From positions 1 to 23,504 of the IMG/VR virus record IMGVR_UViG_3300005617_000156: 23,504 nt of DNA, one strand, 5' to 3'. The DNA comes from a virus. The notes under the pieces are model-generated. The model searched no databases. It had not been told where the DNA came from and saw only the letters and a program-made list of their open reading frames with translations. Both the position numbers and the translations under genes were made by a program. How positions within the stretch are numbered: the stretch's first letter is position 1; the number at the start of each line of letters is the position of its first letter. Positions 1 through 5,505 of this stretch are shown here, one piece after another.

Positions 1-65
1 TAGTGATCGTGGTCGTAGTGACCGGGGTACCACTCGCGCACCGCCTCTACGCGAAACTCGTTCAC
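1..65 (-). CDS. Partial hypothetical protein (5' end only)
   Basis: The reading frame starts at a GTG whose bases overlap the TGA of the Lar-like gene (GTGA, 4-base overlap), the same junction used throughout this leftward operon. Twenty-one codons are visible before the frame leaves the window, beginning MNEFRVEAVREWYPGHYDHD. No domain can be assigned from so short a piece. The call rests on the overlap architecture and an uninterrupted frame, so the gene is probable and its function unknown. Confidence 0.5.
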   Translation of the reverse strand, partial: MNEFRVEAVREWYPGHYDHDH

Positions 66-304
66 CTTTTGCCCTCCGCTCGGGCCTGGGACGCGACGGC
101 GCGGCGGCGCATCATGGTGTTCCACGCGCTGATTGCCGACCATTCGAGGTGCCGCCCCGGTCCAGTCGCATCGCACTGGTAACACTTCACGTAGAAGAAC
201 TCCCAGCCGTCCTCCTCGCGTGCATCTTCACAGACGGTCGACGTGCGCTTGCAGAAGCGGCACGACAGCGGCTCGCTCGTCGTCTTCTTCGGCGGGCGGC
301 TCAC
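62..304 (-). CDS. Lar-like restriction alleviation zinc ribbon protein
   Basis: An 80-residue protein that reads as a small zinc ribbon. Cys15-x2-Cys18 is followed by Cys41-x2-Cys44, then the signature GATGP-like turn (DATGPG, residues 45-50) and an AISAWN segment (57-62). This order (CPFC, about 20 residues, CxxCGAxGP, AIxxWN) is that of the Lar family. The founding Lar protein of the Rac prophage protects unmodified DNA from type I restriction by modulating the host EcoKI system. The frame stays open far upstream, but that part is arginine-rich shadow of the neighbouring gene. The GTG at 304 overlaps the upstream stop as GTGA and leaves exactly the domain, so it was chosen. Many Lar-like phage proteins have no tested function, so an anti-restriction role here is inference. 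Confidence 0.75.
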   Translation of the reverse strand: MSRPPKKTTSEPLSCRFCKRTSTVCEDAREEDGWEFFYVKCYQCDATGPGRHLEWSAISAWNTMMRRRAVASQARAEGKR

Positions 305-963
305 GTCGCGTCCCCCGAGGAGGGGCGGGCCTGAGCTTCGAACGAGGCTTGGATCTTCGGGATCAATTCTTCTCCGAAGGCGAGCGCGCGCGCCGCGTCC
401 GGGCTTGATTTGTCGCCAGACCGAAGCGAGTCGAGCATCGACGCCCATCGCTCGGCCGGAGGCGGCGTCGCGCCCGCGAACGCTGCGACCATCTCGCGCG
501 CCGGCTCGGGAACGGAGAACCAAATCGTCGCGTACGTTGAATCGAAGTCGTCGTCTCGGTCGACGATGTAGTTCGGATGCTTGCGCAGGCGGTACTCGAT
601 CGTGCATCCGGGGCACGCGCACGACGCCGAGTCCGGCTCTTCGCAGATGTACTTCGTCGCCTTCACGCGCCGTCCCGTCTTCTTGTACTGGGACAGCACC
701 CCATCCTTCACCTCAAGGAGTTCGTCCTCCTCGACCTCGATGGTGTGGTGCTTGCACTTCGGAGATCCGTAGTCGTTGTCCTCGTGCCAGCAGTTTCGGT
801 TGCCGCCACCGTTGCGTGTGTACACGCAGATGACGGGGGCGTCGCCATCCATCTCGACGTGGCAATCGCGGAAGCGCCCGCAGTCCCCTTCGGACAAGCC
901 GAGGAGTTGCAGCAGCGCGCTGGACAGCGGGTTGCGTCCGAAGATCATGTTGTAGAAGCTCAA
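301..963 (-). CDS. Conserved phage protein with cysteine-rich insertion
   Basis: A 220-residue protein. The start is TTG at 963, preceded by a perfect AGGAGG five bases upstream; an in-frame ATG at 948 has no such site. The first ~55 residues (NPLSSALLQLLGL, GRFRDC, then VYTRNGGGNR at 47-56) and the segment HPNYIVDRDDDFDSTYATIWF (129-149) match, from memory, a widespread phage and bacterial family of unknown function in which these two blocks are nearly adjacent. Here about 70 residues lie between them, with six cysteines (58, 70, 107, 115, 117, 120) and histidines, suggesting a zinc-binding insertion. No enzymatic role is known to me. It lies 30 bases after the upstream gene, one of the few non-overlapping junctions in this operon. 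Confidence 0.8.
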   Translation of the reverse strand: MSFYNMIFGRNPLSSALLQLLGLSEGDCGRFRDCHVEMDGDAPVICVYTRNGGGNRNCWHEDNDYGSPKCKHHTIEVEEDELLEVKDGVLSQYKKTGRRVKATKYICEEPDSASCACPGCTIEYRLRKHPNYIVDRDDDFDSTYATIWFSVPEPAREMVAAFAGATPPPAERWASMLDSLRSGDKSSPDAARALAFGEELIPKIQASFEAQARPSSGDAT

Positions 964-993
964 GCGTTCCTCCTCTCGATCAGGGCGGTCAGG

Positions 994-1452
994 TCAGCGG
1001 GCCCAGGCATCAATCACCTCCGTGCGGATCACGATGCAGTCCCCGCGCGGTTCGAGTCCGACGATGCCGACGCCGCTCGCGGTGCCGTACTCGGAGAGCC
1101 ACACGAACGTCGAGCGCCGCATCGTGTACTCGCCGCCCTTGTAGCCGTAGTACATCGCCCCGTCCGCGCCGCGCAGCATCTCCAAGAACATCCGTGCCGT
1201 GCAGGGCTCGCTGCCGGGCACCACGGCGAGTTGTTCGTAGTAGCCTCGATAGCTGTCCATGCGGACCGGGTTGCTGCCGCCGACGCGCCCCGGCTCGTCG
1301 ATCTGCATGACGGCCTCCGGCCGCTCGCGCTCGATCGGCTCCAAGCGCGCGATCAACTCGCCGAGCGTGATGATGTTCTTCGCCGAGAGATCGGCCTGCA
1401 CCTGTTGGTTGACGATGGCGTTGATTGACTTCTGGAAAAACTCGTGACTCAC
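994..1452 (-). CDS. Conserved phage hypothetical protein (SYRGYYE family)
   Basis: A 152-residue protein starting at GTG 1452, which overlaps the upstream stop as GTGA and has a GGAGG a few bases further upstream. The centre carries MDSYRGYYEQLAV (residues 65-77) and, later, YYGYKGGEYTMRRSTFVWLSEYG (100-122). I recognise this pair as a recurrent phage and actinobacterial protein family of unknown function. The N-terminal ~40 residues are helical and polar, with no signal peptide or membrane segment. The gene belongs to the tightly overlapping leftward operon. Function is not assigned. Confidence 0.8.
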   Translation of the reverse strand: MSHEFFQKSINAIVNQQVQADLSAKNIITLGELIARLEPIERERPEAVMQIDEPGRVGGSNPVRMDSYRGYYEQLAVVPGSEPCTARMFLEMLRGADGAMYYGYKGGEYTMRRSTFVWLSEYGTASGVGIVGLEPRGDCIVIRTEVIDAWAR

Positions 1453-1850
1453 CTCAAACCTCCTTGGCTATTCTCCTCCCCGCCTCCCCGTTCTGTCGCT
1501 GAGGGCGCGCGGGAGCGGAACCGCAGCACCCAGTATCCGTCATCGCGGTGGATCCACTCGCCGAAACGGATCGACCGTCCGGGCGGGCTCTCGACTTCGA
1601 CGAAGTGGCCGCCAATTGGACCGGGAGGAGCGTCGAACACGATATCGATCTCGCGCCGTTCCTCCGCCACGGCAGCCTCGACGCGCTCGGCAATCAAGGC
1701 GGACAGCGTGGAGTCGACTGCTTCGACCGCGCGCACTCGCATCTCGTTTCCGATCACGATGCGCGGGTGCGAGTCGGCGAAGTAGTTGACAGCGTTCCAA
1801 AACGCCAGTAGCGCCGCTTCTCGCGCTCCGTCATGCGGGGCGGGGGTCAC
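1449..1850 (-). CDS. Hypothetical phage protein, 133 aa
   Basis: The frame is open to 1964, but the GTG at 1850 overlaps the upstream stop as GTGA and sits six bases after GAGGAGG, so it is taken as the start. The N-terminal half contains a phenylalanine/tryptophan-rich helix (ALLAFWNAVNYFADSHPRI) followed by a charged helix with AVAEERREIDIVF. The C-terminal half looks like a small beta-rich domain (GGHFVEVES, GRSIRFGEWIHRDDGYWVLRF). No cysteines and no recognisable motif. It is probably a soluble accessory protein of the leftward operon; function unknown. Confidence 0.7.
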   Translation of the reverse strand: MTPAPHDGAREAALLAFWNAVNYFADSHPRIVIGNEMRVRAVEAVDSTLSALIAERVEAAVAEERREIDIVFDAPPGPIGGHFVEVESPPGRSIRFGEWIHRDDGYWVLRFRSRAPSATERGGGEENSQGGLR

Positions 1851-2029
1851 GATTCGTCCTCCTCTGCGATCTCGTCGCGTACGCACTCCAAGTTCGTTCT
1901 CAGCATCTCGATCGCCTCCTCCAGCGTGTCGCGGTACATCCCCTTCGACATCGGCGGCGCGCATCGCCGCTCAAGCTCTTCTCGAATGTCGTTCGCGATT
2001 GACTCCGCCGTCTCCTTCTTAGCCTTCAT
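1847..2029 (-). CDS. Small helical hypothetical protein, 60 aa
   Basis: The ATG at 2029 is preceded by GAGGAGGAAC, an excellent ribosome binding site. The frame continues upstream, but only as an arginine/lysine-rich shadow of the neighbouring gene. The 60-residue product starts MKAKKETAESIANDIREELE and is strongly acidic and helical, ending DEIAEEDES. It overlaps the upstream gene by 11 bases and the downstream one by 4. No family recognised. Confidence 0.7.
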   Translation of the reverse strand: MKAKKETAESIANDIREELERRCAPPMSKGMYRDTLEEAIEMLRTNLECVRDEIAEEDES

Positions 2030-2429
2030 GTTCCTCCTCGTCTTGGTCTTTCGCCTCTTCCGCCGAGAGCGCGGTGAGCCGCGCGAGCGTTTCTGTGCGG
2101 CAGCCATTCCAGCCGGCGCACGCCTGTTGGATGTCCGCGTCGAACTCCGTTCCCTCGTCAGCCGTCTCCTCCGGTAGCGCCGCCTTCGCGGCCTCGATCG
2201 CGGCGTTCCAGCCCGCGAGGAAGATCGGCCGCACGTCGCCGATTCGCTTGTCGCCCGGAATAGTCGAGTCGTAGCTCAACACCTCGGCCGTGAGCGCGGC
2301 CTCTCGGCGATTCTCGTCCGCTGCCTCCTTGCAGCATTCGCGGCAGCACACAGGCGCTCCGCAATACAGGCAGTCATCATGGAGTTCGACGCTCGGATGC
2401 TTGAGACAGTGAGGCAGGTAACTGTTCAT
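2019..2429 (-). CDS. B-box-like cysteine-rich protein, 136 aa
   Basis: The start ATG at 2429 overlaps the upstream stop as ATGA. The first 35 residues are cysteine-rich: Cys8-x2-His11, then Cys20-x2-Cys23-x4-Cys28-Cys29-x2-Cys32-Cys33. This resembles the first half of a B-box zinc finger (C-x2-H ... C-x2-C). The remainder is an acidic, alanine-rich helical region with a GWNAAIEAAKAAL helix and a terminal run of Glu/Asp. A similar CxxC-x4-CxxC block occurs in the 79-residue protein at 4288-4527. B-box-like fingers in bacteria and phages have no general function known to me; protein binding is the usual inference. Confidence 0.75.
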   Translation of the reverse strand: MNSYLPHCLKHPSVELHDDCLYCGAPVCCRECCKEAADENRREAALTAEVLSYDSTIPGDKRIGDVRPIFLAGWNAAIEAAKAALPEETADEGTEFDADIQQACAGWNGCRTETLARLTALSAEEAKDQDEEEHEG

Positions 2430-2746
2430 GTCCCGCTCGCCTCCTCAGCGCGCTGGAGCGCCAGCCGGACACGCGGCAAGAGATCCAGCCGCGCGTAATG
2501 GTCGGCCACGTCGGCAAGCCGCACCGCGCCGATGAACTTTTCTGCGTCGATCAGGAGCGCCCGCGCCGCGTCCCGCTCCCCGCGAAGCGCCGCGACCTCG
2601 GAGCGGAGGGCGGCGAGTTCGGCGCGTGCGACGGATCCATTCGGCCCAGGCCAGTGGTCTACAAGATCGTCGAGCGTCGGCTTGTCTGCTCTGCTCATCT
2701 CGTGCGGGATCCCCGCCCCCTCCGGTGCCTTCGGACTGGAGGTCAC
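2426..2746 (-). CDS. Hypothetical coiled-coil protein, 106 aa
   Basis: GTG at 2746 overlaps the upstream stop as GTGA, with GAGGAGG eight bases upstream. Residues 40-70 (ARAELAALRSEVAALRGERD and following) form an evident heptad-like coiled coil, and a second helix runs to the C-terminus. Short coiled-coil proteins with an LRSEVAALRGERD-type repeat are common in phage early regions and have no agreed function. No cysteines, no membrane segment. Confidence 0.7.
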   Translation of the reverse strand: MTSSPKAPEGAGIPHEMSRADKPTLDDLVDHWPGPNGSVARAELAALRSEVAALRGERDAARALLIDAEKFIGAVRLADVADHYARLDLLPRVRLALQRAEEASGT

Positions 2747-3057
2747 GACGCATCCTCCTCGATCTCTTGCTGCAAGCGTTCATCGCGCGCGCCGTCGATC
2801 GCCTTGAAGATTGCAGTGATGAGGTCGGACGGTCGCTTAGGAGCCCAAAAGCCGCGCACGCGCAGCCCTTCGCGGATCTCCTGAGCGAGCGACGTGCGCA
2901 ACGCTTCGCGCTCTGCGTCCAAGTCCTCCATCCGCGCGTTCATGTCCACGAGGGCGCGGGCGAGGGTGACGATGCGCGTGTTCAACTCCGGCATGTTCGG
3001 ATCGTCGAGCACCTTGCGCGCGATGCGGAGCGGGGCGGTGAAGTCGGCGGCACTCAC
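2743..3057 (-). CDS. Hypothetical protein, 104 aa
   Basis: The frame is open further upstream, but GTG at 3057 overlaps the previous stop as GTGA and follows GGAGGAATCGCC, so it was chosen. The product begins MSAADFTAPLRIARKVLDDP and contains two long helices (NTRIVTLARALVDMNARMEDLDAEREALR) and a C-terminal SDLITAIFKAIDGARDE segment. It is rich in charged residues and probably forms a helical bundle or coiled coil. No family assigned. Confidence 0.7.
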   Translation of the reverse strand: MSAADFTAPLRIARKVLDDPNMPELNTRIVTLARALVDMNARMEDLDAEREALRTSLAQEIREGLRVRGFWAPKRPSDLITAIFKAIDGARDERLQQEIEEDAS

Positions 3058-3479
3058 GGCGATTCCTCCGATCCGCACTTCGCGTAGTCCGGGTGCTTGC
3101 GCTTCATGTGCTCGCGCAGCGCCGTGAACGATCGCTTGCAGCACGGGCACACGCCATGTCCGATGCGTCGCTTCGTGCGCGTCACGACCCCGCGCATGGA
3201 CGACAAGCGGCGCGACTGTCGATCACGCTGCGCGCGCAGTTCGTCCGCACGCTCGGCCAGGGACTTCGTCATCTTCTCAGCGGCGTCGAGCTGGCGCTTG
3301 TACTTCTCGGCGTCGGATTCCGCAGGGAAGTACTGGGTGTGCCCGTTCGGGCAGTAGAAAGTCTTGTGGTCCTCGCGACGTGCCACGTCCCAATAGTGCG
3401 GGACTCCAAACACCATGCCGCATCCCTCGGTGCTGCACGTCAACACGAAGAATCGAATCCCAAGGACTACCTCGGTCAT
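3054..3479 (-). CDS. Two-zinc-site phage protein with C-terminal C2H2 finger
   Basis: A 141-residue protein. The N-terminal part has a CxxxxC pair (LTCSTEGCGMVFGVP) followed after about 20 residues by FYCPNGHTQYFP, giving a zinc ribbon. The middle (residues 55-100) is a charged helix. The C-terminus holds a C2H2 finger (VCPCCKRSFTALREHMKRKHPDY). This ribbon-helix-C2H2 layout recurs in phages and alphaproteobacteria as an uncharacterised family; nucleic-acid binding is a reasonable inference. Two starts are possible. ATG 3479 has GGGGAG five bases upstream and begins close to the ribbon, so it is preferred. ATG 3497, six codons earlier, overlaps the previous stop as ATGA. Confidence 0.85.
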   Translation of the reverse strand: MTEVVLGIRFFVLTCSTEGCGMVFGVPHYWDVARREDHKTFYCPNGHTQYFPAESDAEKYKRQLDAAEKMTKSLAERADELRAQRDRQSRRLSSMRGVVTRTKRRIGHGVCPCCKRSFTALREHMKRKHPDYAKCGSEESP

Positions 3480-3493
3480 GCTTTCTCCCCCTC

Positions 3494-4291
3494 TCATCGC
3501 TCTGCGGCGGCGAGTCTGTCGAATGCCTCACGTAGTTCGACGAGTGCGTATCCAAGCCGGGCCGCACCCGGATAGACACCGGGCGGAATTGCGCGCCATT
3601 CCTCGACCACCCATCGCGCCTTGTGCTCCAGGTCCTTTTTCGCTCGCTCCAGCTCCCCCTCTGGCTTCGAGGGGCGCGGAGAGGCGGCGGATTCGAGGGC
3701 GGCGAGGCGCTTTTCGATGGCTTTGATATCCAGATCGACGCGCGCCTCTAGGGTCGACTGACCAGCGCGCAGCCATGTCGCCCGCGTTTCAATTTCTTTC
3801 AGGCGCGACAGCAGCGCCTCGTGTTCCTGCATGTGCGCGATCGAGAATGGTTCGGGCTTCGCCTCCGTCTCGTCGATCCTCTCTTCAATGCTGTCGATGC
3901 GCGCGATCACACCATCGAGGCGCGGGTAGGTCACGTCCTTCGCAAGCTCGCGCACGAGCCGCTCCTGCCGATCCGTCAATCCGATCTCCGCGCGCGCCTC
4001 CGTGAGTGGCTGAGAGGGGGGCAGGGGCGGCGGCGTGGCGCTCTTCGTCTCTTGAAGGCTTTGGATCAGGCCGCGCTTCCACTCGTCCACGTCGCTCGTG
4101 AAGCGGACCGGCAACAACATCTGGTAGGCCGCGATGTACTCGCAGGCGCGTTCCGTCGCCCGCTTCTCCGCGTCGCGCTCGGCCGCTTGGATGGTTTCGG
4201 TCAACGTCATGTGGCGCGTGTGCCAGAGCGAGCCGATCGGAACAGAATCGAGCTTTCCGAGAAATGCGCTCGCTCGATCCGGGGAGGTCAC
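3494..4291 (-). CDS. Hypothetical coiled-coil protein, 265 aa
   Basis: GTG at 4291 overlaps the upstream stop as GTGA; the open frame beyond it is arginine-rich shadow. A later ATG at 4210 (MTLTETIQAAERD) has no visible ribosome site. The protein is mostly helical. A segment of heptads with alternating Ile/Leu and charged residues (LDGVIARIDSIEERIDETE, then LSRLKEIETRATWL and LDIKAIEKRLAALESA) suggests an extended coiled coil of about 110 residues. The C-terminal ~60 residues (ARWVVEEWRAIPPGVYPGAARL) look globular. It has a proline-rich linker (TPPPLPPSQP). No family is recognised. Confidence 0.7.
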   Translation of the reverse strand: MTSPDRASAFLGKLDSVPIGSLWHTRHMTLTETIQAAERDAEKRATERACEYIAAYQMLLPVRFTSDVDEWKRGLIQSLQETKSATPPPLPPSQPLTEARAEIGLTDRQERLVRELAKDVTYPRLDGVIARIDSIEERIDETEAKPEPFSIAHMQEHEALLSRLKEIETRATWLRAGQSTLEARVDLDIKAIEKRLAALESAASPRPSKPEGELERAKKDLEHKARWVVEEWRAIPPGVYPGAARLGYALVELREAFDRLAAAER

Positions 4292-4527
4292 GGGCGCATC
4301 CCGCGAACGGCGTCGCGCGTTTCGTTGTCGCTGCGGATCTCGTCGCACACCGGGCACGTCTTCTTGTCCGCGCACTTGAGGCAGATTGCCTCGTGCTCGA
4401 ACTCGCAATCCGCGCGCTCTCCGATGCAGCCGTCGCAGATTTCGGCCATGCACGCGGTGCAGTTGTAGTCCTCCCCGCATTCCTCGCCGTCGTGCGCGTG
4501 AATCGGGCCTTCGCCGTCGATCTTCAT
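4288..4527 (-). CDS. B-box-like cysteine-rich protein, 79 aa
   Basis: ATG 4527 overlaps the upstream stop as ATGA and follows GGGGAGGATGGAGAG. Ten cysteines in 79 residues (17, 23, 26, 31, 34, 41, 49, 52, 58, 61) are arranged as pairs: CTACMAEICDGC (CxxC-x4-CxxC), CLKC and CPVC, with His residues between. The spacing resembles tandem B-box or cross-brace zinc fingers binding at least two zinc ions. It is acidic with no basic surface in the finger, so protein rather than DNA binding is more likely. The related block in the 2019-2429 protein suggests a shared fold. Confidence 0.8.
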   Translation of the reverse strand: MKIDGEGPIHAHDGEECGEDYNCTACMAEICDGCIGERADCEFEHEAICLKCADKKTCPVCDEIRSDNETRDAVRGMRP

Positions 4528-4784
4528 CTCTCCATCCTCCCCTTCAAAGCCTTCCAGCGCGCCTCCCGCACCAGCGCCAGTTCGTCCGCGTCCTTGATGA
4601 GCTGCTCGCCAGCTTCCGGGCCGCCGTACGCGCCGGCTTTCCGGAGCGCCTTCTCGGCTTCGTAAAGCAATTCACAGAACGGATCGCTCGCAACGCACAA
4701 GCGGCGGTCGGCCTCGGCGCGCATCTTCGCGGCCTTGGCTTCGAGGTCCGCCGCGATCTCCGTGGAGAGCCTTCTAGGAGACAC
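4524..4784 (-). CDS. Hypothetical helical protein, 86 aa
   Basis: GTG 4784 is preceded by GGGAGG with six bases of spacing and overlaps the end of the 27-residue membrane peptide gene by 11 bases. The frame further upstream runs through that peptide gene and is rejected. The product starts MSPRRLSTEIAADLEAKAAK, is helical throughout (LLYEAEKALRKAG, EQLIKDADELALVREARWKALKGRMER) and has two cysteines only. No function is assigned. Confidence 0.65.
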   Translation of the reverse strand: MSPRRLSTEIAADLEAKAAKMRAEADRRLCVASDPFCELLYEAEKALRKAGAYGGPEAGEQLIKDADELALVREARWKALKGRMER

Positions 4785-4857
4785 GGTTAGCCTCCCATCC
4801 GTGCGCGAACGCGACGGCGAAAACAAGCACCACGACGGCCGAGTAGATCCAGGCCAT
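4774..4857 (-). CDS. 27-residue single-span membrane peptide
   Basis: The ATG at 4857 lies two bases after the stop of the upstream gene, and the TAG at 4774-4776 overlaps the next GTG start by 11 bases, so this frame exactly fills what would otherwise be the only gap here. The peptide begins MAWIYSAVVVLVFAVAFAHG: one hydrophobic helix of about 16 residues followed by a short polar tail ending NRVS. A weak GGAAG-type site lies just upstream. Membrane insertion is clear from composition. The role could be host envelope modification or superinfection interference, but that is only a guess. Confidence 0.6.
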   Translation of the reverse strand: MAWIYSAVVVLVFAVAFAHGWEANRVS

Positions 4858-4859
4858 GG

Positions 4860-5204
4860 CTACTTCCGCCCCTTCTGCGCGCGGCGCCTGGCCCAGTAGG
4901 CACGCATCGCCTTGATTTGGCGCGCGCGGCCGGCGGACATGGCCTTGTGCTTGACGGGCGCTCCGTTCGCGGGTCGATCGCCCAGGATGGCGTTCTCGGT
5001 CACGACGATTCCGTGGCGCTTATCATCGGGCGGCTGCACAACGCAGCCGTGGACGAGCGCGCGGTAGAGGATCGGCTGATTGCCGAGCGCCGCGCCGAGA
5101 ACGCGCCGGAGCTCCTCGCGGACATCCTCACGCGCCTGAGTTCTCATCATCCCGAGCAGCTCATCGTGGAGCACGCTGCGGGGCAATGTTTTCGTGGACT
5201 TCAT
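4860..5204 (-). CDS. Hypothetical protein with very basic C-terminus, 114 aa
   Basis: ATG 5204 overlaps the upstream stop as ATGA. The N-terminal half is helical (VLHDELLGMMRTQAREDVREELRRVLGAAL). A short central stretch may be beta (HGIVVTENAIL). The last 30 residues are strongly basic (GRARQIKAMRAYWARRRAQK) and look suited to nucleic-acid binding. No family is recognised. It is the second gene downstream of the divergent control region, so a regulatory role is possible but unproven. Confidence 0.65.
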   Translation of the reverse strand: MKSTKTLPRSVLHDELLGMMRTQAREDVREELRRVLGAALGNQPILYRALVHGCVVQPPDDKRHGIVVTENAILGDRPANGAPVKHKAMSAGRARQIKAMRAYWARRRAQKGRK

Positions 5205-5350
5205 GCTGTCTTCTTCCTCTGCGGCGCGGGGCCGCTCTTCGCCTTCTTCCTCTTGAGGCGCTTGTCATGTGCCCAGCACAGCCCGTTGACCTTCGCTGCT
5301 TTCGGGCAGCGCGGCCAGCGGCAGGCGGGCACGGTTGCTGTCTTGACCAC
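5201..5350 (-). CDS. Small zinc-finger-like basic protein, 49 aa
   Basis: First gene of the leftward operon. GTG at 5350 is the only likely start close to the conserved part. An upstream in-frame TTG inside the palindrome region would add about 14 residues. The product has Cys10-x4-Cys15-x9-Cys25-x2-His28 (CRWPRCPKAAKVNGLCWAHD) followed by a lysine/arginine-rich tail. This CxxxxC...GLCxxH motif is frequent in phage proteins, often fused to HNH nucleases, and probably binds zinc and DNA. Here it stands alone next to the 20-bp palindrome, so a regulator acting there is conceivable. Confidence 0.7.
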   Translation of the reverse strand: MVKTATVPACRWPRCPKAAKVNGLCWAHDKRLKRKKAKSGPAPQRKKTA

Positions 5351-5505
5351 GATGGAGACCTTATCGGACCGTCCTGGACATGTCCAGGACAAAAATCCAA
5401 GAAACCTGTTGCGGGAATCCCGCCCGGCCCCGATCCTAGGAAGCGTCGCGGCCCCCGCTGGGCAATCCCGCCCCGCCCGCCCCGCGACGAACGAAGAGGA
5501 AGGCA
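5351..5505. promoter_or_regulatory. Divergent intergenic control region
   Basis: This 155-base non-coding interval separates the leftward small-gene operon from the rightward recombination and replication genes, so both sets should be driven from here. It contains the 20-bp palindrome at 5371-5390, a second interrupted palindrome GCGGGA-A-TCCCGC at 5411-5423, and the direct repeat AATCCCGCCC at 5416-5425 and 5464-5473. No strong -35/-10 pair stands out. TGGACA inside the palindrome with GATAAG on the minus strand at 5360-5365 is a weak leftward candidate (15-base spacer). TTGCGG at 5410-5415 with GATCCT 17 bases on is a weak rightward candidate. Confidence 0.6.
5371..5390. promoter_or_regulatory. 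Perfect 20-bp palindrome, candidate operator
   Basis: GTCCTGGACA is followed immediately by its exact reverse complement TGTCCAGGAC, giving ten paired bases with no spacer. It sits 20 bases from the start of the leftward operon and 115 bases from the start of the rightward one, and is followed by AAAAA. Perfect symmetry at this length, in the one divergent junction of the window, is typical of a dimeric repressor site. The cognate protein is not identified. Confidence 0.65.

Noticed and set aside
305-622. N-terminal extension of the Lar-like gene
   Set aside because: The 106 extra residues are Arg-rich shadow of the adjacent gene; GTG 304 gives an exact domain start with the usual overlap.
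577-1428. Plus-strand open frame (283 codons) in the leftward region
   Set aside because: Overlaps two coherent minus-strand genes with ribosome sites and GTGA junctions; the plus-strand sequence shows only Ala/Val/Arg-rich shadow.
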